A stretch of DNA of 13,660 nt from Spirogloea muscicola (Eukaryota > Streptophyta > Zygnematophyceae > Spirogloeales > Spirogloeaceae), in assembly GCA_009602725.1 (NCBI GenBank), contig WELB01000151.1, positions 342,830-356,489 on the forward strand, read 5' to 3'. The notes under the pieces were generated by a model. It was given only the letters and a program-made list of their open reading frames with translations, ran no database searches and was not told where the DNA came from. Position numbers and translations under genes: made by a program. Shown here piece by piece: positions 1 to 9,161 of the stretch. Numbering within the stretch: position 1 is the first letter of the stretch; every line of letters begins with the position of its first letter.

Positions 1-170
1 AGCCCAGCATCTCTGATCTGCGGCTGCTTAGCAGGGGTTACTGAGTGTCTCGTAGCAGCTTTGTTTCTGTTACTTAGCGCTTCCCCTGGCCCCCTTCTCG
101 TACTCTGTTCATTCTTTTTTGGGCTGGTTGTTCCAGCCCCTATTCTCAATGGGCGAGCACTTTCTTCTTC
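1..170 (+). repeat. R1 dispersed repeat, copy 1 (probable retroelement 3' tail)
   Basis: This block recurs almost base for base at 2377-2545 and, with a small deletion, at 11422-11578. More diverged relatives are at about 2136-2250, 2862-3033 and 11688-11830. It begins AGCCCAGCATCTCTGATCTG, is T- and C-rich in the middle, then carries a GGGCTGG...CCAGCCC hairpin (121-139) and ends in GGGCGAGCACTTTCTTCT. At 11422 the same block directly follows a coding fragment that resembles a retrotransposon C-terminus, which is why I call it a 3' tail. The copy may start before the window. Short open frames across it are repeat-derived and not genes. Confidence 0.8.
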
Positions 171-345
171 TATTGAGAAGAGGGGCTGGCACCTTCTTCG
201 CCCCCTTCGCTGTCCATTCATTCTGGGCTGGCTTCTCACAAGAAGAAGAAAGGGCGCGCCCATTGAGGATAGGGGCTGAAAAAGCCAGCCCAAAAATGAA
301 TCAACGAAGTACGAGAAGGGGGCCAGGGGAAGCGCTAAGGAAAAC
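66..345. repeat. Foldback (imperfect inverted repeat), arms of about 105 bp
   Basis: The second half of R1 (about 66-171) is repeated in reverse complement at about 240-345, with a loop of roughly 70 bases. Matching landmarks are the stretch around TTAGCGCTTCCCCTGGCCCC (75-94) against its complement near 318-337, the GGGCTGG/CCAGCCC hairpin (121-139 against 273-291), and the GGGCGAGC motif (151-158) against 251-258. The arms differ by scattered substitutions and small indels. An RNA from either strand could form a long hairpin. It probably arose by insertion of a second tail in the opposite orientation. Confidence 0.8.
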
Positions 346-646
346 AAGCTCGCAGCCCCCGCCCGCTTTGTCCACTCTTTTTGAGAAGAAAGTGCTCGCC
401 CATAGAGAAAAGAAGAAAAGAAGCTGGCAAAACCAGCCCCAAAAAGAATGGAAAATGTCCAAAGCCAAAGAAAGAGAAGCCAGAAAAAGGACTAATTTAC
501 AGAACACAAGACGATGCAGAGGGAAGCTCAGCACCCGCGAGTGAGCAAAAGCAGGTCAGAGTAGCTCGCTGCAGGGAAAGAGGCACTCGGTTGAGACCCG
601 GAGGCAGCAACCATAGCGCAGCTGGCTTTGCCAGCCCGTCTTCTCT
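346..646. other. Purine-rich stretch with degraded inverted repeat pieces
   Basis: No convincing gene. At about 380-440 there is a minus-strand copy of the GGGCGAGCACTTTCTTCT motif followed by a CTGGC...GCCAG-type hairpin remnant, so this extends the inverted R1 material. Bases 440-540 are A- and G-rich. A small perfect hairpin, CTGGC-TTT-GCCAG, lies at 622-634. Confidence 0.5.
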
Positions 647-671
647 ACGGGCGAGCACTTTCTTCATCTTT

Positions 672-900
672 GCCTGAGGCTCCCCAAGTCAGCTTGTCGG
701 ATTTGTTCGTGCTCACCCCAAGTTAGCTTGTCAGATTTGTTTGTGCTCACTCGTGGGTACTAATGTCACCTTAGGCACCTTAGTCTAGGTCTCCGTATTT
801 ATGTAGCCTTGTTTAATTTGCCCTAGACTCTGCCTGAACAATGTATCGGCTTGACTTGGCCTCCCTTTCAGTTCATGCGCCCCGCGCGCCTTCTCTCTCT
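672..900 (+). repeat. R2 dispersed repeat, unit 1 of a tandem pair
   Basis: It runs from GCCTGAGGCTCCCCAAG through a block ending in CTGCCTGAACAATGTA and GGCTTGACTTGGCCTCCC to a CATGCGCCCCGCGCGCC core and a short TC-rich tail near 891-900. A second unit follows at 926-1125. Minus-strand copies are at about 12317-12505 and 13456-13655. Inside this unit is a 34-base tandem duplication (682-715 and 716-749). On the minus strand near 12501 the same repeat immediately follows a retroelement-like coding remnant, so I interpret R2 as a retroelement 3' tail ending in a (TC)n run. Confidence 0.8.
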
Positions 901-925
901 ACGGGCGAGCACTTTCTTCTCCTTT

Positions 926-1125
926 GCCTGAGGCTCCCCAAGTCAGCTTGTCGGAGTTGTTCGTGCTCACCCGTGGGAACTAATGTGACCCTGTTACCTT
1001 AGGCACCTTAGTATAGGGCTCCATGTTATGTGGCCTTGTTTAGCTTGCACTAGACTCTGCCTGAACAATGTACTGACTTGAATTGGCCTCCCCTTCAGTT
1101 CATGCGCTCCGCGCGTCTTCTCTTC
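926..1125 (+). repeat. R2 dispersed repeat, unit 2
   Basis: Second tandem R2 unit, slightly shorter than unit 1 because it lacks the internal 34-base duplication. Between the units, 901-925 repeats the ACGGGCGAGCACTTTCTTC junction seen before unit 1 (about 649-667). The two units therefore look like a tandem duplication of roughly 250 bases rather than two independent insertions. Confidence 0.75.
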
Positions 1126-1690
1126 TTGCCTGAGGAATAAGGTGTTGGCTTGATACTGGCCACCGTTACATTCATGCGCACCGCGCACTCCTCATTGGAA
1201 GGGCTTACTCCTCACAGCCACTGCCTCACATTGCAAGAGAGCTATTTTCGTCACCAACGAGCAGGGCAAGGTCCCCAGGAAGACGCAGCTCCATTACACC
1301 GAAGCTGGTCTGCACGAATCGGCGAGCGCAGCTCTCCAGATCCGGAAAGCCAGTGACTGTCAATCAGCCCCTCCCCTTGTTCCTCTCTTACACGTTGTAC
1401 TGGCTTGCTTTGCCCCGCATCCCATATCACGCGCACTGCGCATGGCCACACTCGGCAACCTCTGCTCAGCAGCGGCACGGCAGGAAGGAGTCACCCCGCC
1501 CTCAGCCAGAGGCGCAGCAGCCGAACGAGGCCAGCCCATCGAGAGTGGCCGAGGGCGAGGGAAAGAAGCGGCTCATCTGATGGGCACGATGGCGGTGAAA
1601 TTCCAGTCGATGGAAGAAAGGACGAGGGCGAAGCCTAAGACGAGAGCGCACAGCGCTCACTGAAACAGGTGGCTACCATTGACGGCCATC
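1126..1690 (+). other. Diverged R2 fragments and low-information sequence
   Basis: Two short, strongly diverged copies of the R2 end, with the GGCTTG...CATGCGC...GCGC pattern, are visible at about 1143-1192 and 1396-1445. The rest has several overlapping short open frames in different phases and no recognisable domain. Some of it may be eroded retroelement coding sequence upstream of the fragment that begins near 1735. Confidence 0.35.
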
Positions 1691-1734
1691 CAGTAGAAAA
1701 ATTTTGCTCGGTTGCAGAGGAGCTCATCTCCACA

Positions 1735-2115
1735 CCCGCCTGACGACGGACGTGGTGTGACAGACATGTTCGACCAGGCCAACCCCACTGTATCTGCCTC
1801 CAGGCAGGGCATGCAGTCGCCAGTGCCGCTCGAGGCAAGGAGGCAAAAATGCTGATCATCCGCCGGAGGACGAACTCTTACCCTTGCCATCGACATGCAC
1901 GGGGCGTTTGGCGCTCGGTGGCTTTAGCTCCTGCACCGGCTAGCGCGCAGCTCTGTGTCCTGACGTTACCAAGGGGAGCAGGCCGATTTCAACGCTGCAG
2001 GCTCTCTCGCCCCAGGTGTATCGCATGCGCCTGTAGCATCGCTGCAGCGGTCAATGGCACACGTGTTGCATCTGCGTGCTGGTCGCGCTTTGGCTGCAGC
2101 CTCTGACTGTTGACA
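1735..2115 (+). pseudogene. Degraded non-LTR retrotransposon-like endonuclease C-terminus
   Basis: I see no intact frame, but protein-like pieces follow one another with frameshifts and stops. Near 1840-1880 there is a DHPPEDELLPL-like stretch, then AIDMHGAFGARW at about 1887-1922, then SLQRSMAHVLHLRAGRALAAAS at about 2037-2102. The same order occurs in the minus-strand remnant at 12501-13156 (KDHPEE, AIDTHGGYG). The last piece is nearly the same as in 11229-11465 (SLQRSMARALHLRAG). In non-LTR elements with a restriction-like endonuclease, a similar K-rich, 'FxPLAxExxG', 'VALQRG' series closes the protein. The family assignment is inference. The relation among the three fragments is directly visible. 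In-frame stops at 1923-1925 and 1953-1955 make it a pseudogene. Confidence 0.5.
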
Positions 2116-2135
2116 GGGGACCCACTACCTGGAAG

Positions 2136-2250
2136 ACTAGTTTCGCTGACCTGCGGCTGCTCAACAGGGGATATTGAGCGACTTGAGTTGTTGTGCTTCA
2201 ACGCTTTTCTGGACCCTTCTTTCCTCTCGGCTGGCCAATCACAGCCATCG
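2136..2250 (+). repeat. Diverged R1 tail after retroelement remnant
   Basis: It follows the coding remnant after a shared CAGGGGACCCACT junction (compare 11403-11415). It keeps the CTGCGGCTGCT...AGGGG segment and a GGCTGG...CAGCC hairpin at about 2230-2247. It is an older, more diverged relative of the R1 copies at 1, 2377 and 11422. Confidence 0.55.
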
Positions 2251-2376
2251 CCCTTTTTCGGTGTGCCGAGCTGGCTTACGCACGTTGGGAGTGTGCGCCT
2301 CCGGCCGAGGTGGGCTTGCCGCCGGGGTCTCTGCCCGTCTCGCATCGGCGCGTGTCAGTGTGTCACCAGAGAGCTT

Positions 2377-2545
2377 AGCCCAGCATCTCTGATCTGCGGC
2401 TGCTTAGCAGGGGTTACTGAGTGTCTCGTAGCAGCTTTGTTTCTGTTACTTAGCGCTTCCCCTGGCCCCCTTCTCGTACTCTGTTCATTCTTTTTCGGGC
2501 TGGTTGTTCCAGCCCCTATTCTCAATGGGCGAGCACTTTCTTCTT
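2377..2545 (+). repeat. R1 dispersed repeat, copy 2
   Basis: This differs from copy 1 by a single base that I can find: C at 2496 where copy 1 has T at 120. The hairpin GGGCTGG (2497-2503) / CCAGCCC (2509-2515) and the terminal GGGCGAGC motif are intact. Near-identity over about 170 bases, against a background of heavily diverged relatives, indicates recent spread or gene conversion. No coding remnant lies immediately upstream. Confidence 0.85.
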
Positions 2546-2861
2546 AGGCCCGTGCTTGGCACAGGCGGGGCGGGCTCCAGTTGGCCGCTGAAGAAGAAAG
2601 AAGGGCAAGCGACCTGCCGTCCTCGTCCCCCTTAGCCAGCTCAATTACCAGGACTTCTGTAATAGCTCGAATCTGGCCTCCCCTTCCCTCTTTGGGCTGG
2701 CTTCTTCCAGCCCCTGTCCTGTCCTCAATGGGCGAGCCCCTCTTCTTTTTCGCTCTTGTCTCGTCTTCTCGTCCGGTGCTCGGGCATCCGGACTGCGACT
2801 TCCCCGTCCTTACCTTAACTTACTGCTGCTGACACGGGGGAATTGAGGGCGCCCTGTCTGC
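2546..2861. other. Spacer with another diverged R1-type hairpin
   Basis: No gene seen. A GGGCTGG...CCAGCCC hairpin (2694-2713) followed by CAATGGGCGAGCCCCTCTTC marks one more partial R1-type copy. The surrounding sequence is CT-rich with no other recognisable feature. Confidence 0.45.
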
Positions 2862-3033
2862 GTCTCTGACCTAAGGCTGCTAAGCAGGGGTGACTGAGTG
2901 ATCCGTAGCTGCTTTGTTTCTTTGTGTGCTTGTTTGTCTTAGCGCTTCCCCTGGCGCCCTTCTCGTCCTCTGTTGATACTTTCTTGGGCTGGCTTTTCCA
3001 GCCCCTATTCTCAATGGGCGAGCACTTTCTCCT
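2862..3033 (+). repeat. R1 dispersed repeat, diverged copy close to the ALDH3 start
   Basis: It shares the order of R1: TCTCTGAC, GGCTGCTAAGCAGGGGT, TTAGCGCTTCCCCTGG, hairpin GGGCTGG (2986-2992) / CCAGCCC (2998-3004), then GGGCGAGCACTTTCT. It contains substitutions and a T/G-rich insertion around 2920-2936. It ends about 190 bases upstream of the putative ALDH3 start codon, so the promoter or 5' UTR of that gene either includes it or is confined to the short stretch that follows. Confidence 0.7.
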
Positions 3034-3222
3034 AGCCTTTGGCTCCGTCATGAACACCTGGCTGGCAGTTTACAGCCAATTCTGCAATATCAGCCGCATT
3101 CTCTCCTCACCAACCGGCTGCCGAGCGGGGTCGGGTGTGGCGGCGGCTGCCCCGACATCAGCTGCCCCTGTCCTTGGCCGCCCTCGCTCTCCGGGAGCTC
3201 TCAGCCAGTCCACGCTTGTCCC

Positions 3223-6200
3223 ATGGCCGCCGCCGCGCCCCCCCCGCCCCCCGCCGCCGCCGCTCCCGCGACCGCGCCCGCTTCGACTCCGCCGCCGCGC
3301 AGGTGCTCCCCTCCGCTGGCCCCTGCCGCCGCCAGCTGTTGCGTTGCCCCTGCGGCGGCGCACAGCCGGGCTGCCGCCGGGCGAAGGCCAGTAGAGCGCC
3401 CGTCGGCGGCAGTCTCACTCGCCATCGAGCCTCTCGCGAGCGGGTTGCGGCGCCGCACACGACGTGGCCCCGGCGTTCACGCGGCCCGCTGCCCCTCGGC
3501 AGGAGCTGGTCGCGGACCTGCGGCGGACGTTCCGCAGCGGCAAGACCAAGAGCCTCTCATGGCGCGAGGAGCAGGTGATGTGCCTATATGCCATCGGCCG
3601 CTAGCGCTGCATGCGTCTCTTAGTCAGGTGCTCACACTGTTGCATGAGCAGCACGCTGAGAAGCCTGCCTCTGTGACTTGGTCTGCAGCTCAAGGCGCTT
3701 GCACGCATGGGCGCGGAGAACGAGGCCGCTATTGTGGAGGCACTCCAGCGAGATCTTGGCAAACCGCGCCTGGAGGCTGTCATGATTGACGTGCGCCCAC
3801 TGCCGAGGCCTTGCTAGACAGTGCCAAAGGGCCACTCGTGAGCCTCCCGCGGGATGCAGCAGCTGCTTGTGGCGCCTAAGTGTCAGCATGACCTGCATGC
3901 ACCTGCTTGCGCGAGCACGCGTCTGTGGAGCCCCTCTAGCCGATATGGAGGTTGAGCTGGATTATTGACAGTGTTCGGAATCCTCTGGGCAGTGGCTCGT
4001 CAGCTCACACCTAAACCCTTGACTCACAGAAGGGGGCCTGATGGACACTTGACTGCCTGTACTAGGTCTCGGCCCCCGGGGCTGCAGCACTGGAGGCTGC
4101 CAAGAACCTCAAGCAGTGGACCAAGCCTGAGAAGGTACTCCTGTGCACCCAGAGTACATGGCGACCGCAGGCCTGTGCTTAAGTGCCCTGTCAGCGAGCC
4201 TACACTTCTGGCTGTTGTCAGACAGAGCTGCCAGAGGGTGCACACGCATCTCAGTCCAGCCTCTTGCGTGCGTTGACCAGGTGCCTGGAAGCATAGCAAC
4301 CTACCCCTCCAAGCCGGAAATTGTTTCAGAACCTCTGGGAGTCGTCCTCATCATTGCGCCATGGAACTTCCCGTACAGTGAGCGCCATTTTGCGGCTCAC
4401 TTATCCTCGAGAGAATGCTGGACTTCACGCTTGACAATTGCCTGCCCGTGGCATGAGCATCGCGTGGCTTGCAGGAATGTTTGAGAGCAGGTACGCAGTC
4501 TTGTTCCTGACCTCTGCCCTGACTGTTGGAATCCTGTCTGTTGTTCCAGTGCTCGCTTTGGAGCCCATGGTTGGAGCCATTGCTGCCGGCAATGCAATTG
4601 TACTGAAACCCTCTGAAATTTCACCAAGTACATCGGCCATTCTGGCGAAGTTGATTCCTGAGTACCTTGACCAAGACGCCATCCGTGTCATAGAGGGAGG
4701 CGTTCCGGAGACCTCGGCACTCCTTGAGCAACAGTGGGACTTGATCTTTTACACGGGTCAGTTATCTATTGCATATGACAAGGTGTCGACCTCCCTGGAC
4801 CCCAGGTGCTTGAGACGAATGTGACCGCATTGCGGGGTCTTGCTGTTCAACTATGAGCAATATCAGCAAATATGACTTGAAACAATCAAGGAGTGCTGCA
4901 GCAAGTACAGGTCCATCATTGAGTTGACTGATTGGTCTGCCCATTTGTCTGTCAGGGAATGGCACAGTGGGAAGGATCATCGCAGCTGCGGCAGCCAAGC
5001 ACCTGACACCAACGATCTTGGAGCTGGGTGGTAAATCTCCTGTCATCGTGGACTCCACGGCTGACCTTGATGTGAGGCCTCCAACGTGCATAAACCGTGT
5101 CTGTTCCAGTGACTGCTTGGCCTGAGGCCTCCCACGTGCAAATTGGTTGTCCTTGATTCAATGACTACCTTGGCCGGCTGGATATCTTGGAAGTGGTCGC
5201 CGGTGGCAGGTGTCTTGGCTGAAGAGCTTGTATGTGATTGGTCTGGCAGGTGACGGCACGTAGGATTGCATATGGGCGATGGATGAACAATGGCCAAGCT
5301 TGCATAGCTCCAGATTATGTTCTTGCTGAGAAGAGCATTGTACCACAGCTGGTAGGAGACAGATTCCGTGCAATCTCTGTCAAACTGGAGCTGCAGTACA
5401 GGACCAGTGTTTACACTTGATGGGTTGGAAGTTCCAGAGACATACTTTCTTGTAACTGATGCGTAGGATTTTGTCTGCATCTCCCTTGCGCTACAGGTGC
5501 AGAAGCTGAAAAAAACACTTGTTGATTTCTATGGGGAGGATCCTAAGACATCCAAAGACCTGTCACGAATTATCAATCAGAAGCAGTTCAAGCGATTGGC
5601 TGCATACCTTGATGCTCCTGAGGTGTCTAGCAAGGTGGTCCATGGAGGAGTGCGCGACGAGTCATCCCTGTAAGATTGCACGATGAAAGAAGTGTGTTGC
5701 TATACTTGCTCATCCAGTCATCAGCTTTGAGTTGCGATCTGAGATTCCCATGTGCAATATTCTGCAGATACATGGCACCAACAGTTGTGCAGGATGTGCC
5801 ATTCGACTCTGCAGTCATGCAGGAGGAAATTTTTGGGCCAATCCTGGTAGTGCAAACTGTGAGTAACTGTGTTGACCCAACTTTGAGCCAGAGTTTAAGC
5901 TGCTGCTTGATTTGACAGCAGCCAGCTGTCTTACCTGCACCATCGCATATTTGCTTGCATTTTCCATGGAGAACAAACACTTGGCAATACCTGCCCTCAC
6001 ACGGACAATTGGTGCCCTGTTCCTCATGCAGGTCGGAAATGTAGATGATGCCATTGACATCATCAATGAGCGACCAAAGCCCCTAGCCTTGTATGTGTTC
6101 ACCAAGGACAAGGATGTACAGCGACGAGTGATTGAAGGGACTTCTGCTGGAGGAGTCACAGTCAATGACACAATCCTACATGTATGAGATGGGCAGTATG

Positions 6201-6545
6201 CAGGCTGCATGCACATCTTCTGGTTGCTGACTGTACGCCAAGATTGCTCACTGTGTGGTCATCATGTTCTTGCAGAGGACTGATATCTTGAATTACTGGC
6301 TTTGTCAGGTGGCTGTCAAGTCATTGCCATTTGGCGGGGTGGGAGAGAGCGGAATGGGGGCTTATCATGGCAAGCACAGTTTCGACTGCTTCAGCCATAA
6401 GAAGGGCGTCCTGCTGCGGGACTTTGGAGGCGACATTGCTGCGCGGTTTCCACCCGTCACGCCCCAGAAGGAAAGGTTTTTTGACGACCTACTTAAAGGC
6501 AACATTGTGGGCTTGCTCTTGGGCATGGTGGGCTTGAGGAAGTAG
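3223..6545 (+). CDS. Aldehyde dehydrogenase, ALDH3 family (about 12 exons)
   Basis: NAD(P)-dependent oxidation of aldehydes to carboxylic acids, typically fatty or lipid-peroxidation aldehydes in this family. Proposed exons: 3223-3390, 3503-3574, 3689-3790, 4066-4134, 4281-4377, 4550-4756, 4956-5071, 5250-5351, 5497-5669, 5768-5858, 6032-6181, 6309-6545. All introns are GT-AG, and phases agree throughout, giving about 527 residues. Visible motifs in this model: PWNFP with the oxyanion Asn166; KPSE, Lys189; TGNG; LELGGK with general base Glu261; GQAC with catalytic Cys295, 34 residues later as in other ALDHs; EEIFGP, Glu389; SLPFGG and GMGAYHGK near the end. The tail from about residue 515 is hydrophobic but short for a membrane anchor. 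The first exon is uncertain. Its Ala/Pro/Arg-rich 56 residues would suit a plastid or mitochondrial transit peptide, and family similarity begins at [14 protein letters not shown] (from 3503). The alternative splice 3302/3430 also keeps phase. Confidence 0.92.
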
Positions 6546-6846
6546 CTAGTCATTGTCTTTGTAAATCAGTCACAACGTGCTCCCCAGTGACTTGTGCTTC
6601 AGGACTGGCAAATCAGCCTTGAACGAAGTGCACACATGTATAACATCTGTAGAGGACGGTCCGCATTGAGGCTTGTATAGTACGTCCAGAGACAATCTCC
6701 AAGGGCGCTCGCTTGGTTCCAAGTCAGAATCGCCCGGCTGACTTACCCGATAAATGCACGTGCTCCATTCATTAGTTGGTTGTAGTCTCATGCGCACAGG
6801 GAGCTGTCTACATGTCACACTTGTTGCTTAGCTGGAGCTTGTGTAA
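6546..6846 (+). promoter_or_regulatory. Probable ALDH3 3' UTR with TGTAA poly(A) signal
   Basis: Green algae commonly use TGTAA as the polyadenylation signal. TGTAA occurs at 6842-6846, about 300 bases after the stop, which is a normal 3' UTR length. An earlier TGTAA at 6560-6564 lies only 15 bases after the stop and is a poor candidate. No coding potential is seen between them. Confidence 0.4.
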
Positions 6847-9161
6847 GGGCGGTTGTCCCTGAGCTTGTGCAACCTCGTCAGTGCTGACTGAGATCATCCC
6901 AAGTCTTGACAATAATGACAATAAAAGAATGCAAAACACAGGCATCAGCACTACGTCCTCTGTCAAGCCACGTCCTCCTTCAAACTAAGAGCTGCAAGTT
7001 AACCACTGCCAATGGAGAATCTCAAGAGAAAGCAAGGCTACCTGCTCAATGTACCTTTCAGAATGGTGCTCTGCTACGCTTGCTGAGCGGTGCAACCTGC
7101 AGTAAGCAGTGGTGATGTTTTGTGATTCCTATGTATCTACTCCATCATGCTATGTTGTTGTCATTGACATTCTTTGCCCCCAACTATCATTGTTGTCAGC
7201 GTGTCACTCACCTGTTGATGTCGCCCGAGGCTGCGCTCCATGACAGAAGAATCTCATATAGCAAAGTCAAAAAAGAGAGCACTTATGTAAAAGTGGTGCC
7301 ACTGGAAGAGTGCCGGGTTTTGTGACTGTGTCGACTCTCTCTAAGGTAGCCCAGTTCTCCTAGTGCTGTTTCTTGTGCTAGCAACACCAGGCCCCCTGCG
7401 TGCAAGAGTCGTTACTTCCAGAAGCGCATGGACTCAGGTCAAGCCTTGTTGGTGATGGGTGGTCTGTCGTGTCGGGTGCAGGGTGATCATAGAGGTTGTC
7501 CTTAAATTGTTGGTAATGGCTTCCGTCATGTATTGAGTCAGGTATTGAGAACTGACAATTGAAACAAGTTCTCTAGGAACAGGCATCAATTTCTGATCAA
7601 AAGCATCCCAAGCCCGGTAAACTTGTACACGAAAGGGTTGCCGCGTGAAGCGAAGCGGAGCCACGTGAGAAGGGCGTGTATATAGCCCTCTGCCTGCGGA
7701 CAGTGAACACCCACTCGGTGGTAGGTGTACATTGGCATCACCAGGCGCCGGTTGTGCGGTCAAAGACTTTGACTTGAGGGCACGATTGGGCTGGTGTTTG
7801 GGCAGGCAACAGGAGGCGGGATGGCAATAGGGGTAACATGCCCCGCCTGCTCTGGTGACTGCACTGCAAGGAGCAGAGCCGTGCATGATGGGTTGAGGGT
7901 GTGGGGGTCTAAAACATGGAAATCAGCGGATTGGGCTAGGTGACCGTCTGACTCAGCTCAATGGGCCGTGAGCGCCTCCCTGTAGAAGGGGTGGCCCGGC
8001 ATGTCCAGCTTATTCCTGGGGTGACCCCACTGCTCTTGTGCGCCGTAGCTATGGCTGCCACCCACCAAGTGTGCGGATCCGTGCGCGGCCAAGCGGAGAT
8101 GATGCTAGCCCGGCCTGTGTGCGGCCAGAAAGATTTGTGTTACTGTGGACTGTTTGCCGCCAGACTAACACTGCAATACCGTGAGCGGATTTGCATCTGT
8201 ACCGCCGAGACGAGCGTGGTCTGCGGGTCCTCCAGAAAGGCATACGCCCTATGGAGTACTGAGTGGACAGGAGCTGAGGTTTGATCAAAGTAGACAGGAG
8301 CAGGAGCAGGGGCAGCTTGATCAGCTTGAGGGGTGAGGGTGCCGCCTGGAAGTGCTCTTCGGAAAGCTGGCAGTGGCTGTGACAGGCCAGCTAATCACTA
8401 CAAATGGACAAGGCGTAGGGAAAGCCCCAACATAAAGGACGTTAGCACGTGGTGCTAACACTACAGCCACTCAGGGCCGTAGTAAACAGCTTCAGATTCC
8501 AATCGATGCAGCCAGCGAGGGCTGGCTTCCTTGTGCCGGTCTCTGGCCACGCTCTATCTGGCCCAGTCCCAACCCCTGCCCAGCAACCCCACATGCCCAA
8601 CTCTGCCGTCCCACAGTACTAGTCATCGGTTGCCTTCCCAGCTCCATGCATCCATAACCCCTGCCATTATTGTCAATTGGCCCCCGGGTGCATGCAGCCG
8701 CCACCCCTGCTCCTCTTGCCACTTGTCACCCCTGACAAGCCTACAACAGCCAAAATCCACTCAGGTCCTGTTGCCCCAGCTACAGTGAGCTGCTCGGATC
8801 CAATCCTCACTGCAGCAACGATCCTGCGTGGGTCCCTAGCTTGGCCACCCACCATAGCTGTAACTACCCACAGCTGTTCTCTGGCCTCCTTCCCTTCTAC
8901 TCCCAGTCAGTCAAACTGCCTCCAACAGTTATCATTCAGTTGACTACCTCTGACCACTCCGGCAAAGTACACATGACTGCCTCTGCTCATGCACCACTCG
9001 ATGCAAACAAAAGGCTGGCACTGGACTTTATGGCCCTGAAAGTTGCCTCACAGCAATGACGAGCATGATGTAGCCATAGGCACATCTGGACGACGGCGCT
9101 TGAGACACCACCTATCCTCCTCGCGCATGTCTTTTCACTGTACAAATTTAGAATATTTAAG
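6847..9161. other. Gene-poor spacer between convergent ALDH3 and psbR
   Basis: I recognise no gene here. Open frames of 60-150 codons exist, for example at 7961-8284 (plus) and 7434-7886 (minus), but they have no familiar domain and overlap each other. Part of the right side must be the psbR 3' UTR. I found no TGTAA on the minus strand between 8300 and 9161, so its end is not marked by the usual signal. Bases about 8540-8950 are C-rich on the plus strand with many CCC runs. A CACGTG at 7662-7667, 11 bases before a TATATA at 7679-7684, could be a promoter without a known gene. Confidence 0.4.
8441..8459. repeat. Short inverted repeat centred on a G-box
   Basis: GTTAGCAC and GTGCTAAC are perfect 8-base arms around a 3-base centre, and the centre completes CACGTG (8446-8451). 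It lies in the intergenic spacer. It could be a bZIP or bHLH factor site or a chance palindrome. There is no recognised gene close enough to decide. Confidence 0.4.

Noticed and set aside
66-345. A MITE or other DNA transposon with terminal inverted repeats
   Set aside because: The arms are parts of a repeat that also exists alone in direct orientation elsewhere, and no target-site duplication flanks the foldback.
61-544. Open frames of 70-140 codons at the left edge and their look-alikes at 2110-2547, 2924-3057, 11365-11688 and 13212-13556
   Set aside because: They are translations of R1/R2 repeat copies; the same peptides recur in different frames and strands and end at random, so they are not genes.
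1-3033. R1 as a tRNA-derived SINE
   Set aside because: I could not find convincing pol III A and B boxes, and R1 follows retroelement-like coding fragments at 1735-2115 and 11229-11465, which fits a 3' tail better.
3575-6308. ALDH3 as a frameshifted pseudogene
   Set aside because: Every break coincides with a GT-AG intron and the phase is restored at each junction downstream of 3503; catalytic residues are intact.
7434-8284. Protein-coding genes at 7434-7886 (minus) and 7961-8284 (plus)
   Set aside because: No recognisable domain, no splice context giving a longer protein, and composition typical of chance frames; left as possible but unsupported.
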